Shown piece by piece: positions 17,549-26,902 of a DNA stretch of 64,000 bases. The first letter of the stretch is position 1; each line of letters starts with the position of its first letter. A program made the position numbers and the translations under genes. The notes below the pieces were generated by a model. The model was not told where the DNA came from. It searched no databases and saw only the letters and a program-made list of their open reading frames with translations. The stretch is from Sulfurivirga caldicuralii (GTDB lineage: Bacteria > Pseudomonadota > Gammaproteobacteria > Thiomicrospirales > Thiomicrospiraceae), in contig NZ_FSRE01000001.1 of assembly GCF_900141795.1 (NCBI RefSeq), positions 62,001 to 126,000 of the forward strand, given 5' to 3'.

Positions 17549-18740
17549 CTTCAGCCCCCTTTTCGATCCCATTATCTTGATTATGGGTCGTTTCGGGGGC
17601 GGAATCCATTTCATTTTCCATGGCGGCTTCATCTTCGGTGGCCGCATCCTCCATGCCCTGATTCAGCGCCGCCATCTCCTGTTCGATGCGGTCGAATTCG
17701 GCGTCCCAGTCGAAGTCGTCATCCTCGTTCTCATCCTCGGCCACATTGCCGCCTTCCAGTTCCTGGTCCTCGGCCGGTTCCGGTTCCATCGGATTGCCGT
17801 CGTCATCAAAGTGCAGGCCAGGTTCGGGTGCCGCCTGTACGGCCAGTGCACCGGTTCCGGCTGTTGCAGCGGCCGTGGCCGCAGAGGAGCCACCGGAGGG
17901 TGCGTCCGGTGCAGAAGGCTTCGGACCTGATGGGGGCGTGTCATCGCCAGGCGGCGGAGTGTCGGTGTCGTCCGGCCCGCCTTCGCCTTCGTCCTCATCC
18001 TTGCGGTTGCGGATGATCAGTGCGCCGATCCATACGCCCAGTTCGTACAGCAGCCACATGGGCACGGCCAGCAGGGTCTGGGAGATGATGTCCGGCGGGG
18101 TGAGCAGCATGCCGATCACAAAGGCTGCCACGATAATGTAGGGGCGAATGTGGCTCAGCTTTTGTGGCGTGGTCATGCCGGTGAGAATGAGCAGTACCGT
18201 GGCGATGGGGACTTCAAAGGCTACGCCAAAGGCGAAGAACATCTTGATGACAAAGTCCAGATAGAGACTGATGTCTGTGGCGATGGTGACGCCTTCGGGG
18301 CCGGTGCTGGTGAGGAACTGGAACACCAGCGGGAAGACCACGTAGTAGGCGAACAGACCGCCGGCATAGAACAAAAAAACGCTGGAAAAGAGCAGCGGGC
18401 CGACCAGCTTTTTCTCGTGTTCATACAGCCCGGGGGCGATAAAGGCCCACAGCTGATACAGAATCACAGGCATGGCCAGATAGATGGCCAGCACCAGGCT
18501 GAGCTTGAACGGGGTCAGGAACGGTGAGGCCACCCCGGTGGCGATCATGCTGGTGCCCTGCGGCAGGTAGCGCATGAGCGGCTCAGCAATGATTAGATAC
18601 AGGTCGTTGGCGAAGGGGAACAGCACCAGAAATAGCACGATGACGGCCAGCACGGCCTTGGTCAGTCGGTCGCGCAGCTCGAGCAGATGCTCGACGAGGG
18701 TCATCTCCTTGTCGGTGGGAGGCAGGGGGCTGTCGCTCAT
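17517..18740 (-). CDS. tatC: Sec-independent translocase TatC with long acidic tail
   Basis: Core of the Tat export system, binding twin-arginine signal peptides. Residues 1-246 are a normal six-helix TatC (LVEHLLELRDRL, FIAPGLYEHEKK, FAFGVAFEVPI, MLLTPPDIISQ). Residues 247-407 are an added hydrophilic, low-complexity tail: Asp/Glu/Pro/Gly-rich first, an Ala-rich stretch, then strongly acidic (ENEDDDFDWDAEFDRIEQEM). TatC usually ends near 250 residues. The gene follows tatB with a 4-base overlap. Confidence 0.93.
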   Translation of the reverse strand: MSDSPLPPTDKEMTLVEHLLELRDRLTKAVLAVIVLFLVLFPFANDLYLIIAEPLMRYLPQGTSMIATGVASPFLTPFKLSLVLAIYLAMPVILYQLWAFIAPGLYEHEKKLVGPLLFSSVFLFYAGGLFAYYVVFPLVFQFLTSTGPEGVTIATDISLYLDFVIKMFFAFGVAFEVPIATVLLILTGMTTPQKLSHIRPYIIVAAFVIGMLLTPPDIISQTLLAVPMWLLYELGVWIGALIIRNRKDEDEGEGGPDDTDTPPPGDDTPPSGPKPSAPDAPSGGSSAATAAATAGTGALAVQAAPEPGLHFDDDGNPMEPEPAEDQELEGGNVAEDENEDDDFDWDAEFDRIEQEMAALNQGMEDAATEDEAAMENEMDSAPETTHNQDNGIEKGAEDGKPLHKTSD

Positions 18741-19213
18741 GAGGAGGTGCTGTGTTCCACAGGTTGGACGCTGGGTTTCTCGGCGGTCTTGGGCTCAGGC
18801 CTGTCCGGTGTCTCCGCTGCCTTTTTCGGCGCAGCGGCGGCTGTCGGATCCTGCTTGTCGATATGCAGCGGCGGCGGTTCGCTACCCCCGAAGGTGGGGC
18901 GCTGCAGCTTGTCCAGGTCCAGTTCGTCGGCCAGGTCGTTCTGTGCTTCGCGCAGATTGCCGTAGAGGTCGTGTTGCAGGTCCTGTTCGATCTCGCGCAG
19001 CTGGGCGGTTTCTTCGCGCAGATCCAGTTCGCGGCGCAGTTCGGCAACGGTTTCCTTCAATTCGCTCTCTTCCTGAACGGAGCGGATGAAGTTGCGCGTC
19101 TTGGCGACGAAGCGACCGATCTGGCGGGCGACTTCGGGCATGCGCTCGGGTCCGATCACCAGCAGGGCGATGATCAGAACCAGCAGAATCTCGAGGCCGC
19201 CAATGTCGAACAT
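18737..19213 (-). CDS. tatB: Twin-arginine translocase subunit TatB
   Basis: 158 residues: an N-terminal membrane helix (MFDIGGLEILLVLIIALLVIG), hinge GPERMPEVARQ, a long amphipathic helix and a Pro/Ala-rich tail. The GLEILLVL and GPERMPEV motifs identify TatB rather than TatA. It starts 9 bases after tatA's stop and overlaps tatC. Confidence 0.95.
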   Translation of the reverse strand: MFDIGGLEILLVLIIALLVIGPERMPEVARQIGRFVAKTRNFIRSVQEESELKETVAELRRELDLREETAQLREIEQDLQHDLYGNLREAQNDLADELDLDKLQRPTFGGSEPPPLHIDKQDPTAAAAPKKAAETPDRPEPKTAEKPSVQPVEHSTSS

Positions 19214-19222
19214 GTGAGTCGC

Positions 19223-19462
19223 TTAAGCCTTGGGAGCGCTGTCGTCTTGCTTCTGTTCAGGCTTGACGTCGTACACCTTGCCGTCGGCCTTTTCCAGCTT
19301 GGCGGCGTTTTCTTCCGCCTTGGCGTCTTCATCCTTGATGGACTGCTTGAAGCCCTTGATGGCGGCGCCCAGGTCAGAGCCCACGGAGCGCAGGCGCTTG
19401 GCGCCGAACAGAACCAGCACGATGGCCAGGATGATAAGCAGTTGCCAGATACTAATGCCCAT
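19223..19462 (-). CDS. tatA: Twin-arginine translocase subunit TatA
   Basis: 79 residues with the standard TatA pattern: membrane helix [20 protein letters not shown], hinge [18 protein letters not shown], and a charged tail. First gene of tatABC, 24 bases downstream of hinT. Confidence 0.96.
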   Translation of the reverse strand: MGISIWQLLIILAIVLVLFGAKRLRSVGSDLGAAIKGFKQSIKDEDAKAEENAAKLEKADGKVYDVKPEQKQDDSAPKA

Positions 19463-19486
19463 GTAGAGAACTCCTTTTGTTTCGAA

Positions 19487-19804
19487 TCAGTTGCCCATTA
19501 GGTGGATGTGAAGGTGAAAGACTTCCTGTCCGCCGCTCTTGCCGGTGTTGATCAGGGTCTTGAAGCCGTCGAGATTGTGCGCCTGCGCCAGTTGCGGCAG
19601 CAGCAGCATCATGTGGCCCATCAGATCCTTGTCTTCCGGTGTGAGATCGAACAGGGTGGGGATCTTTTTCTTGGGGATCACCAGCAGGTGCACCCGTGCC
19701 TTGGGGTTGATGTCCTTGATGACAATGCACTTGTCATCTTCATAGACGATATCGGCCGGGATTTCACGGTCGATGATCTTTTCAAATACGGTTTTTTCTT
19801 CCAT
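19487..19804 (-). CDS. hinT: HIT family purine nucleoside phosphoramidase HinT
   Basis: 105 residues, HIT superfamily. It shows FEKIIDREIPADIVYED, FKTLINTGKSGGQEVFHLHIHLMGN, with the His triad (HLHIHLM) at the C-terminus as in bacterial HinT. It probably hydrolyses nucleoside phosphoramidates. It sits between hisE and tatA, a common order in gammaproteobacteria. Confidence 0.94.
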   Translation of the reverse strand: MEEKTVFEKIIDREIPADIVYEDDKCIVIKDINPKARVHLLVIPKKKIPTLFDLTPEDKDLMGHMMLLLPQLAQAHNLDGFKTLINTGKSGGQEVFHLHIHLMGN

Positions 19805-19873
19805 AGCCGAAGCCTCTTGTTGATCCGCGCGGGGTAGGCGGGATGCCGCTGAAAACGGGACGGGTTGTCCGCT

Positions 19874-20191
19874 TTACGTTGTACGGCTGGCTTTTTCTTC
19901 CAGTCCGGACAGGCCAAAGCGACGCGCCAGTTCCTGCAGAACCGCGTCGCTGCTCAGATTTTGCTGCGCTAATAATATCATGGTGTGAAACCATAGATCA
20001 GCCACTTCATAGACCAGATGGTCGCTGTCGCCATCCTTGGCGGCCATGACCGTCTCGCACGCTTCTTCACCCACCTTCTTCAGGATGGCGTCCAATCCCC
20101 TGGCATACAGACTGGCCACGTAGGAACTGTCGGGATCGGCGTCCTTGCGTTCTGCCAGCACGGCGTCCAATTGCGAAAGAATGTCGCTCAT
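19874..20191 (-). CDS. hisE: Phosphoribosyl-ATP diphosphatase HisE
   Basis: Second step of histidine synthesis, PR-ATP to PR-AMP. 105 residues with the all-alpha NTP pyrophosphohydrolase signature [18 protein letters not shown] and [13 protein letters not shown]. It is a stand-alone HisE, not fused to HisI, and hisI is not in this window. The start overlaps hisF's stop as ATGA. Confidence 0.94.
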   Translation of the reverse strand: MSDILSQLDAVLAERKDADPDSSYVASLYARGLDAILKKVGEEACETVMAAKDGDSDHLVYEVADLWFHTMILLAQQNLSSDAVLQELARRFGLSGLEEKASRTT

Positions 20192-20961
20192 AGTCGTACC
20201 TCGATGCCGCGCGCCTGCATGTGACGCTTGGCCTGTTCAATGGTGTATTCACCGAAGTGGAAGATGCTGGCCGCCAGCACCGCATCCGCCTTGCCCTGCA
20301 GTACGCCGTCGGCGAGGTGATCCAGGTTGCCCACGCCGCCCGAGGCGATGACAGGGATCTGCACCCGCTCGCTGATGGTGCGCATCAGCTCGAGATCGAA
20401 GCCCTGCTTGGTGCCGTCGCGATCCATGCTGGTGACCAGCAGTTCGCCGGCGCCCAGCTCTTCCATGCGTTCCGCCCAGGCGATAGCGTCGATGCCGGTC
20501 TCGCGGCGGCCGCCGTGGGTAAAGATTTCCCAGCGCAGTGGTTCGTCACCGGCACTGACACGCTTGGCGTCGATGGCGACCACGATGCACTGGCTGCCAA
20601 AGGTGTCGCAGGCCTCCTTTACAAAGCCGGGATTGAAAATGGCGGCTGTATTGATGGAGACCTTGTCGGCACCGGCGTTGAGCATGCGGCGGATGTCATC
20701 CAGCGTGCGGATGCCGCCGCCGACGGTCAGGGGAATAAAGACCTCGGAGGCCACCTGCTCTACCACATGTACCATGGTTTCGCGCTCATCGGCGCTGGCG
20801 GTGATGTCCAGAAAGGTGATCTCGTCGGCGCCCTCATCGTTGTAGCGGCGGGCGATTTCCACCGGGTCGCCCGCATCGCGAATGTCCACGAACTTGACGC
20901 CTTTCACTACGCGGCCGTTGTCCACGTCCAGGCAGGGGATGATGCGTTTTGCCAACCCCAT
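20188..20961 (-). CDS. hisF: Imidazole glycerol phosphate synthase cyclase subunit HisF
   Basis: 257-residue (beta-alpha)8 barrel that joins HisH-derived ammonia with PRFAR to give IGP and AICAR. Diagnostic: [19 protein letters not shown] with catalytic Asp, [33 protein letters not shown]-type strand, [15 protein letters not shown] and [15 protein letters not shown]. The start overlaps the hisA stop by one base (TGATG). Confidence 0.97.
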   Translation of the reverse strand: MGLAKRIIPCLDVDNGRVVKGVKFVDIRDAGDPVEIARRYNDEGADEITFLDITASADERETMVHVVEQVASEVFIPLTVGGGIRTLDDIRRMLNAGADKVSINTAAIFNPGFVKEACDTFGSQCIVVAIDAKRVSAGDEPLRWEIFTHGGRRETGIDAIAWAERMEELGAGELLVTSMDRDGTKQGFDLELMRTISERVQIPVIASGGVGNLDHLADGVLQGKADAVLAASIFHFGEYTIEQAKRHMQARGIEVRL

Positions 20962-21704
20962 CAGGCGCCTCCCGTCAGGTCATCCAGCAGGCGCTGCCCT
21001 TCGGCAAAGTCCAGCGTGCCCTCATAAATGGCGCGGCCGGTGATGGCGCCGGTGACGCCTTTTTTATAGAGCGGTGCCAGTGCGCGCAGATCGTCCAGAT
21101 CTGTGACACCGCCCGAGGCGATTACGGGAATGTCGATGGCTTCGGCCAGGCGGGCAGTATCTTCAATGTTGACACCTTGCAGCATGCCGTCCCGGCCGAT
21201 GTCGGTATAAATAATGGCGTTCACGCCATCGCCTTCGAAGCGCTTGGCCAGCTCGATGACGTCGTGATCGGTGACCTCGGCCCAGCCGTTGATGGCCACC
21301 TTGCCGCCCTTGGCGTCCAGGCCCACCATGATGTGGCCGGGGAATGCCCTGCAGGCCTGCGCGACAAACTCGGGTTCGTGAACGGCCTTGGTGCCGATGA
21401 TGCAGTACTGCACGCCGGCGTTCAGGTAGGCCTCGATGGTTTCCAGGCTGCGAATGCCGCCACCGATCTGCACCGGCAGGTCGGGGAAGGCCCGGGTGAC
21501 GGCCAGTACGGCCTCCTGATTGACCGGATTGCCGGCAAAGGCCCCGTTAAGGTCCACCATGTGCAGGCGCCTGGCGCCAGCGTCCTTCCATTGCCTGGCG
21601 GTCGCGACGATGTCGGAGGAGAAGACGGTGGCGTCATCCATTTCGCCCTGGCGCAGGCGGACGCACTGACCGTCCTTCAAGTCGATTGCGGGAATGAGAA
21701 TCAT
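20961..21704 (-). CDS. hisA: ProFAR isomerase HisA
   Basis: 247-residue isomerase of histidine synthesis, a (beta-alpha)8 barrel. [17 protein letters not shown] at the start has the catalytic Asp; [11 protein letters not shown] and [15 protein letters not shown] are the phosphate-binding motifs; TDIGRDGML contains the second catalytic Asp. ATG at 21704 overlaps the hisH stop as ATGA; a frame extension of five residues upstream is less likely. Confidence 0.97.
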   Translation of the reverse strand: MILIPAIDLKDGQCVRLRQGEMDDATVFSSDIVATARQWKDAGARRLHMVDLNGAFAGNPVNQEAVLAVTRAFPDLPVQIGGGIRSLETIEAYLNAGVQYCIIGTKAVHEPEFVAQACRAFPGHIMVGLDAKGGKVAINGWAEVTDHDVIELAKRFEGDGVNAIIYTDIGRDGMLQGVNIEDTARLAEAIDIPVIASGGVTDLDDLRALAPLYKKGVTGAITGRAIYEGTLDFAEGQRLLDDLTGGA

Positions 21705-22336
21705 GGGGTTCCGTTCCATTGAATAAAGTTTTTCAGCAGCTGCAGGCCTGCATCGGCGGATTTTTCCGGATGAGCCTGGATGGCGAATACATTGTCACGG
21801 GCGATGGCGGCGGTAAACGGGTGGCCGTAGTCGCACACACCTGCCGTCAGGCTGTGATCCGCCGGCTGGACATAGTAGCTGTGCACGAAATAAAAGCGGG
21901 TATTGTCCTCGATGCCGTGCCACAGGGGGTGGTCCTGGGTCTGAGCGATCTGGTTCCAGCCCATGTGCGGTATCTTCAGGGGCTGCGTCGGCGGAAAGCG
22001 AAAAGGGGTTACTTCACCGGGAAAGACCTTGAGACAATGCACGCCGTCGTTTTCTTCGCTGTAATCCATCAGCACCTGCATGCCCATGCAGATCCCCAGA
22101 AAGGGCTTTTCCTTCGCGGCCTGCTGGACAGAGTGTTCCAGCCCCGTTTCGATCAGGTGATCCATGCAGGCACGGGCGGCCCCCTGGCCCGGGAAGATAA
22201 TGGCGTCGGCATCCCGAACCCTGGCCGGGTCGCTGCTCACTTTAATGCGTGCATGGTTGCCGGCCACGTGTTCGGCGGCCTTGGACACCGAGCGCAGGTT
22301 GCCCATGCCGTAGTCCACCACGACCACATGTTTCAT
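21701..22336 (-). CDS. hisH: Imidazole glycerol phosphate synthase glutaminase subunit HisH
   Basis: 211-residue class I glutamine amidotransferase feeding ammonia to His[16 protein letters not shown] at the start; nucleophile elbow [10 protein letters not shown]; catalytic His-Glu in [14 protein letters not shown]. The ATG directly follows the hisB stop. Confidence 0.97.
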   Translation of the reverse strand: MKHVVVVDYGMGNLRSVSKAAEHVAGNHARIKVSSDPARVRDADAIIFPGQGAARACMDHLIETGLEHSVQQAAKEKPFLGICMGMQVLMDYSEENDGVHCLKVFPGEVTPFRFPPTQPLKIPHMGWNQIAQTQDHPLWHGIEDNTRFYFVHSYYVQPADHSLTAGVCDYGHPFTAAIARDNVFAIQAHPEKSADAGLQLLKNFIQWNGTP

Positions 22337-22924
22337 TTACAGCGCTCCCTTGGTGGAAGGCAGCTGATCGCCCAGGCGCGGGTCAGGGGTGAGCGCCATG
22401 CGCAGCGCACGCCCGAACGCCTTGAAGATGGTTTCCGCCTGATGGTGGGCATTGATGCCGCGCAGGTTGTCGATATGCACGGTGGCGTGGGCATGGTTGA
22501 CGAAGCCCTGAAAGAATTCCTGCACCAGCTGAGTATCGAAGCGCCCGATGCGCTCGGCGGTAAAGTTGCAGTGAAACTGCAGGCCGGGGCGGCCGGACAG
22601 GTCGATGACCACGCGGGAAAGCGCTTCGTCCAGTGGCACATAGGCATGGCCGTAGCGAGCGATGCCCCTCTTGTCGCCAGCCGCTTCGCGGATGGCCTGT
22701 CCCAGCACGATGCCCACATCTTCAACGGTGTGATGATCGTCGATTTCGATATCCCCTTCAGCCTCTACGGACAGATCGATCAGCCCGTGGCGAGCCACCT
22801 GATCCAGCATATGTTCAAAAAAGGGCACGCCGGTTTCCAATTCGCTTTTACCGCTGCCGTCCAGGTTGACGGTGGCGCGGATGCGGGTTTCCAGGGTGTT
22901 GCGTTCAACGGTGGCAGTGCGCAT
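22337..22924 (-). CDS. hisB: Imidazoleglycerol-phosphate dehydratase HisB
   Basis: 195-residue monofunctional dehydratase without the phosphatase domain found in E. coli HisB. It has the two metal-binding His motifs: [13 protein letters not shown] with [11 protein letters not shown], and later [19 protein letters not shown]. First gene of the his-hinT-tat run; diverges from ccoN across a 368-base regulatory gap. Confidence 0.97.
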   Translation of the reverse strand: MRTATVERNTLETRIRATVNLDGSGKSELETGVPFFEHMLDQVARHGLIDLSVEAEGDIEIDDHHTVEDVGIVLGQAIREAAGDKRGIARYGHAYVPLDEALSRVVIDLSGRPGLQFHCNFTAERIGRFDTQLVQEFFQGFVNHAHATVHIDNLRGINAHHQAETIFKAFGRALRMALTPDPRLGDQLPSTKGAL

Positions 22925-23138
22925 GGGCAGGCTCCTGATTGTGCTGAGGTAGTTTATTTTACCTGTTCCGGCGGTGCGTGATGTTAGCCTGGGCGCAAGA
23001 ACACATATTAGGCGATAAGTAATCTCTGTTGAGTCATAAGTCTAATCAATGAGTATAAATAAGTGCTTTGTATTGTTGTGGCCTGGCGAAAAGATGATAA
23101 TTACGCTGTTCTGGAGTAGCAGGCGCTTGAGAAACTGG

Positions 23139-23168
23139 CTCAAAACTTAATCCAGATCAAGTTTTGAG
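23139..23168 (+). repeat. Perfect 10-base inverted repeat upstream of ccoN
   Basis: CTCAAAACTT (23139-23148) and AAGTTTTGAG (23159-23168) are exact reverse complements around 10 bases. The centre overlaps the FNR-like site. Confidence 0.75.
23147..23160 (+). promoter_or_regulatory. FNR/ANR-like site upstream of ccoN
   Basis: TTAATCCAGATCAA matches TTGAT-N4-ATCAA at 9 of 10 positions. Its centre is 61.5 bases before the start predicted from the TATAAT at 23203, a usual position for class I FNR activation. cbb3 operons are often FNR-controlled. Confidence 0.5.
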
Positions 23169-23202
23169 CGGTCCGTTCTCGAAAGGGCGGGTTGCCTCTC
23201 AA

Positions 23203-23208
23203 TATAAT
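23203..23208 (+). promoter_or_regulatory. -10 box of the ccoN promoter
   Basis: Exact TATAAT. The region 17 bases upstream (CGAAAG) is a poor -35, as expected if an activator is needed. Confidence 0.5.
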
Positions 23209-23292
23209 GGAGCGTGACAACCCGAACCCTTGAGAGAGTGTGGCGATTCAAGGGCGCGTGGTATGACTTGTAAGTTAAAAGGAGAGTTCGCA

Positions 23293-24714
23293 ATGAACGC
23301 TGCAAATCCCCAATACGAATATGGTTTGCTGAAATTCGGCACCATACTCACCGTCATTCTGCTGGTGGCGGGTACTGCGATCGGTACCTATGCCGCTGCG
23401 CAACTGGCGTGGCCATTCCTGAACTTTGACATTGCGGAGATTACGTTTGGTCGTCTCCGTGTGGTTCACACCAATACCATTATTCTTGGCTTTGGTGGTC
23501 TGGCGCTGTTCGTGACCTCGCTGTATTCCGTACAGCGTACCAACAGCAACCGCCTGTGGTGTGTGCCCTGTGCTTGGTTGTCAGCGCTGTTTCTGATCGT
23601 CTCCATCGTGGGCGGTATTATCGGTATCGCCTTTGGTCTGACTCAGGCCAGGGAATACCACGAAATGGAGTGGATCTTTGACCTGGGCGTGGCTATTGGC
23701 TGGGTGCTGTGGACCATGGTGTTTGTCATGACCATCGCCACACGTGACAAGGAAAAGGTTCCCCACGTTTACGTGTCCAACTGGTTCTATCTTGCACTGC
23801 TTATCGCGGTCACTTATCTGTTCCTTGTTAACGGGCTTTCGATTCCTGTTACCTGGTACAAGTCCTACTCGCTGTACAGCGGGGTGCAGGACGCCATGAT
23901 TCAGTGGTGGTGGGGGCATAATGCAGTGGGCTTCTTCCTGACTGCAGGCTTCCTGGGCATGATGTACTACTTCGTACCGAAGCAGGCACGTCGCCCCGTT
24001 TATTCATACCGGCTGTCCGTGGTCCACTTCTGGGCACTGATCTTCGGTTATGTATGGCTGGGTGCACACCACCTGCAGTACACCGCTGTGCCTGACTGGA
24101 CCGGTTCGCTGGGTGCCGTGATCTCTCTGGCCATGATCATTCCGTCCTGGGGTGGGGCGCTGAACGGCATGCTGACCCTGTCCGGTGCTTGGGACCGTCT
24201 GCGTACGGACTACATCCTGCGCTTCCTGATCATGGCGCTGGCCTTCTACGCCATGTCCACCTTTGAAGGCCCGGTTATGTCTTCCAAGACCGTTAATGCC
24301 CTGTCACACTACACCGACTGGACTATTGGTCACGTTCACTCCGGTGCCCTGGGCTGGGTTGCTATGGTGGCCATCGGCTCCATCTATCACATGGTGATGA
24401 AGATGTGGAACACCGAGATGTACAGCATGAAGCTGATCAACGTTCACTTCTGGCTGGCTACGCTTGGCACCGTTTTGTACATCGTGGCCATGTGGGTATC
24501 CGGCATCATGCAGGGTCTGATGTGGCGCGCGTATGACGAATACGGCGTACTGGCTTACACCTTTGCTGAATCTGTTGCGGCCATGCACCCCTACTACGTA
24601 ATGCGCTTCATGGGTGGTGTACTGTTCGTGGCAGGTGCGCTGGTCATGCTGTACAACGTTGCCATGACCGTGGCAACCGCCAAGTCTCGTCAGCCTGCTG
24701 TTGCTGCAGCCTGA
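23293..24714 (+). CDS. ccoN: cbb3-type cytochrome c oxidase subunit I CcoN
   Basis: Catalytic subunit of the high-affinity cbb3 oxidase, reducing oxygen at a heme b3-CuB site and pumping protons. 473 residues with about 12 membrane helices. Heme and copper His ligands appear in RVVHTNTIILGFG, WWWGHNAVGFFLTAGF, GAHHLQYTAVPDW and HYTDWTIGHVHSGALGW. ATG at 23293 follows AAAAGGAGAG; the open frame upstream to 23230 lacks support. First gene of the cco cluster. Confidence 0.97.
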   Translation: MNAANPQYEYGLLKFGTILTVILLVAGTAIGTYAAAQLAWPFLNFDIAEITFGRLRVVHTNTIILGFGGLALFVTSLYSVQRTNSNRLWCVPCAWLSALFLIVSIVGGIIGIAFGLTQAREYHEMEWIFDLGVAIGWVLWTMVFVMTIATRDKEKVPHVYVSNWFYLALLIAVTYLFLVNGLSIPVTWYKSYSLYSGVQDAMIQWWWGHNAVGFFLTAGFLGMMYYFVPKQARRPVYSYRLSVVHFWALIFGYVWLGAHHLQYTAVPDWTGSLGAVISLAMIIPSWGGALNGMLTLSGAWDRLRTDYILRFLIMALAFYAMSTFEGPVMSSKTVNALSHYTDWTIGHVHSGALGWVAMVAIGSIYHMVMKMWNTEMYSMKLINVHFWLATLGTVLYIVAMWVSGIMQGLMWRAYDEYGVLAYTFAESVAAMHPYYVMRFMGGVLFVAGALVMLYNVAMTVATAKSRQPAVAAA

Positions 24715-24727
24715 TAAAACGATACAA

Positions 24728-24746
24728 GCCCGCCCTTAAGGCGGGC
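24728..24746 (+). other. Hairpin between ccoN and ccoO
   Basis: GCCCGCC / GGCGGGC stem with a CTTAA loop and no U-run, so more likely an RNA-stability or processing element than a terminator. Confidence 0.6.
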
Positions 24747-24776
24747 ACCTAACCATTGAGTTGAGGAGCTAAACTC

Positions 24777-25643
24777 ATGGCAGACAATCACGAGCCTAAA
24801 AATCTGCAGGAGCGCCTGGAACGCAATATCTTCGGATTGTTCCTGGCAACTGCATTCATGGTCTCTATTGCGGGGATCGTCGAAATCGTACCGCTGTTCT
24901 ATCTTAAGGATGCAGTGGACTACACCGAATTTACGGACAAGTACGGGAATATCAAGAATGACAAGTTCCCGGAGCTGGTCTGGACCCGACACTTCGAGAT
25001 GAAGGACGGCAAGCTGGTTGCCGACAAGCGTCTTTATTACAAGGACGAACACGGCAACTGGAAATCTGACTGGAAGCCGGGTGACGGCATGCGCCCCTAC
25101 ACGCCTCTGGAGCTGGCCGGTCGTGACATCTATATGCGCGAGCACTGCATGTACTGTCATTCTCAGATGATCCGTCCGTTCCGCGACGAAAAAGAGCGCT
25201 ATGGTCACTATTCCCTGGCGACCGAGTCCATCTATGACCATCCGTTCCAGTGGGGCTCAAAGCGTACCGGTCCTGATATGGCGCGCGTGGGGGGCAAGTA
25301 CTCCGACGAGTGGCATGCGTTGCACCTGATGCGCCCGCAGGCGGTAGTGCCTGAGTCTGTCATGCCGGCGTATCCCTGGTTGGCGGAACGTTGTATCACA
25401 GATCAGTATATTGGCCGCATCAAGGTCGGCAAGCGTGACATGGCGGCCCGCATGAAGGTGCTGCGTCTGGAACGTGTGCCTTACACCGATGAAGAGATCG
25501 CGCTGGCCGATGAGTACCTGCGCACCTATGGCAATCCGGATCCGGACAAGCACTGCACCACTGAAATGGATGCGCTGATCGCCTATCTGCAGGTGCTGGG
25601 CACCATGGTGAAACTGGACGATAACAAGGTCTATCGTGAGTAA
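24777..25643 (+). CDS. ccoO: cbb3 oxidase subunit II CcoO (mono-heme c)
   Basis: 288 residues: one N-terminal membrane anchor (about 20-45) and a periplasmic cytochrome c domain with heme motif [15 protein letters not shown] and the distal Met region ([11 protein letters not shown]). It is longer than many CcoO proteins because of extra sequence before the heme site ([20 protein letters not shown]...[14 protein letters not shown]). It passes electrons from CcoP to CcoN. AGGAG precedes the ATG. Confidence 0.96.
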   Translation: MADNHEPKNLQERLERNIFGLFLATAFMVSIAGIVEIVPLFYLKDAVDYTEFTDKYGNIKNDKFPELVWTRHFEMKDGKLVADKRLYYKDEHGNWKSDWKPGDGMRPYTPLELAGRDIYMREHCMYCHSQMIRPFRDEKERYGHYSLATESIYDHPFQWGSKRTGPDMARVGGKYSDEWHALHLMRPQAVVPESVMPAYPWLAERCITDQYIGRIKVGKRDMAARMKVLRLERVPYTDEEIALADEYLRTYGNPDPDKHCTTEMDALIAYLQVLGTMVKLDDNKVYRE

Positions 25644-25824
25644 ACTGGCTGATTACTTCCATACCGACTGGGCCGCCATGACGGCCCAGGATTGGGCAGG
25701 TGTAATCATCACTGTCGGTGCTTTTGTTGGAATTGTGATTACGTTTGCTTGGGCACTGCGTCCCAGCAAGCGCAAGGAACTGGAAGAGCAGAAGTACCGC
25801 GTACTGCACGACGACGATGAATAA
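25636..25824 (+). CDS. ccoQ: cbb3 oxidase small subunit CcoQ
   Basis: 62 residues with a single membrane helix (about 20-42) and tail [17 protein letters not shown], typical of CcoQ, which stabilises the CcoP interaction. Starts at a GTG overlapping the ccoO stop by 8 bases. Confidence 0.9.
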   Translation: MSKLADYFHTDWAAMTAQDWAGVIITVGAFVGIVITFAWALRPSKRKELEEQKYRVLHDDDE

Positions 25825-25849
25825 GACACACACTCTGAGGAGTAACGAC

Positions 25850-26782
25850 ATGGCAGGACATAACCCATGGCCCAATGAGGGCAATACCGGCCACATCTGG
25901 GACGAGGATATCCGCGAGCTGGATAACCCGCCTCCATTGTGGTGGATGCTGGCCTTTTATGCCGGCTTTATCATGATCATCTTCTACGCGATCTACTATC
26001 CGACCATTCCTCTGGCGAACGGCTTTACCAAGGGGATTGCCGGATGGACTGCGATCAAGGAATATGAAGAAAGCTACAATGAGCTTAAAGCGTGGCGCAA
26101 GCAGAAGTTTGCCGACAAGGAAGAGAAGCTGGCTTCCTTGCCCCTGGCAGACATCATGAAGGATACTGACCTCAAGCTCTACGCTGTTGCCACCTCCAAA
26201 ATGCTTTACGGTGACAACTGTGCGGCCTGTCACGGTGCCGGTGGTATGGGTAACCCCAACTTCCCCGTGCTTGCTGACGATGATTGGCTGTGGGGTGGTC
26301 ATATCAATCAGATCCATGCCTCCATCGCCAATGGCCGGGTAGGTAACATGCCGGCACGTGGCATGATGGGTAACTTGAGCGATGAAGAAATCGAGCAGGT
26401 TACTGATTACGTCATGGCGCTGTCTCAGGGCAAGGGCAATGATCCTGCTGTTGCCGCGGGCAAGGCTGTCTATGCCAAGGGCATGTGTCTGGCCTGTCAT
26501 GGTCCCAACGGCAAGCCGTTGGCACCTAATGGCGCCGCTAATCTGACCGATCAGATCTGGCGTTTTGTTCCGTTCAACGACGGTACCTGTAAGAGCATGG
26601 TTGAGAAGACTCAACGTGATGCAGTGTTGCGCACCATTAAATACGGTGTAAACGTGAAGAAAAACGGTGATTTGATCGACTGTACCCGCGAAGGTGCGAT
26701 GCCTGCATGGAAGGGGCGCCTGTCCGACAAGGACATTAAGCGCCTGGCCATCTATGTGCACGAGCTGGGTGGCGGTCAATAA
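25850..26782 (+). CDS. ccoP: cbb3 oxidase subunit III CcoP (di-heme c)
   Basis: 310 residues. HIWDEDIRELDNPPPLWW and a membrane helix at the N-terminus, then two cytochrome c domains with CAACHG (about residue 125) and CLACHG (about 215). Receives electrons from soluble cytochrome c. ATG 25850 follows GAGGAG; an earlier in-frame ATG at 25820 lies in ccoQ's end and is less likely. Confidence 0.96.
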   Translation: MAGHNPWPNEGNTGHIWDEDIRELDNPPPLWWMLAFYAGFIMIIFYAIYYPTIPLANGFTKGIAGWTAIKEYEESYNELKAWRKQKFADKEEKLASLPLADIMKDTDLKLYAVATSKMLYGDNCAACHGAGGMGNPNFPVLADDDWLWGGHINQIHASIANGRVGNMPARGMMGNLSDEEIEQVTDYVMALSQGKGNDPAVAAGKAVYAKGMCLACHGPNGKPLAPNGAANLTDQIWRFVPFNDGTCKSMVEKTQRDAVLRTIKYGVNVKKNGDLIDCTREGAMPAWKGRLSDKDIKRLAIYVHELGGGQ

Positions 26783-26786
26783 CGAG

Positions 26787-26800
26787 TTGACATAGATCAA
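26787..26800 (+). promoter_or_regulatory. FNR-like site after ccoP
   Basis: TTGACATAGATCAA, 9 of 10 matches to TTGAT-N4-ATCAA, just after the ccoP stop and before its terminator. No promoter is clear at the expected distance, so it may be chance. Confidence 0.3.
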
Positions 26801-26810
26801 TTTTATGATT

Positions 26811-26842
26811 GAAAGGGGGAAATTTCGATTCCCCCTTTTTTT
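26811..26842 (+). terminator. Terminator of ccoNOQP
   Basis: AAAGGGGGAA / TTCCCCCTTT stem followed by a run of seven or more T. Confidence 0.85.
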
Positions 26843-26902
26843 GTCCTGTGATTTAATAAGGTCGTCCACAAAAAACAATTAGTTCTGTCTGAGGAGACTG
26901 TT

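Larger units (their letters stand above)
22925..23292. other. hisB/ccoN divergent intergenic region
   Basis: 368 bases without a gene. It contains an AT-rich part (22990-23070) next to hisB and, nearer ccoN, a perfect 10-base inverted repeat overlapping an FNR-like site, plus a TATAAT. I see no small ORF of substance. Confidence 0.6.
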
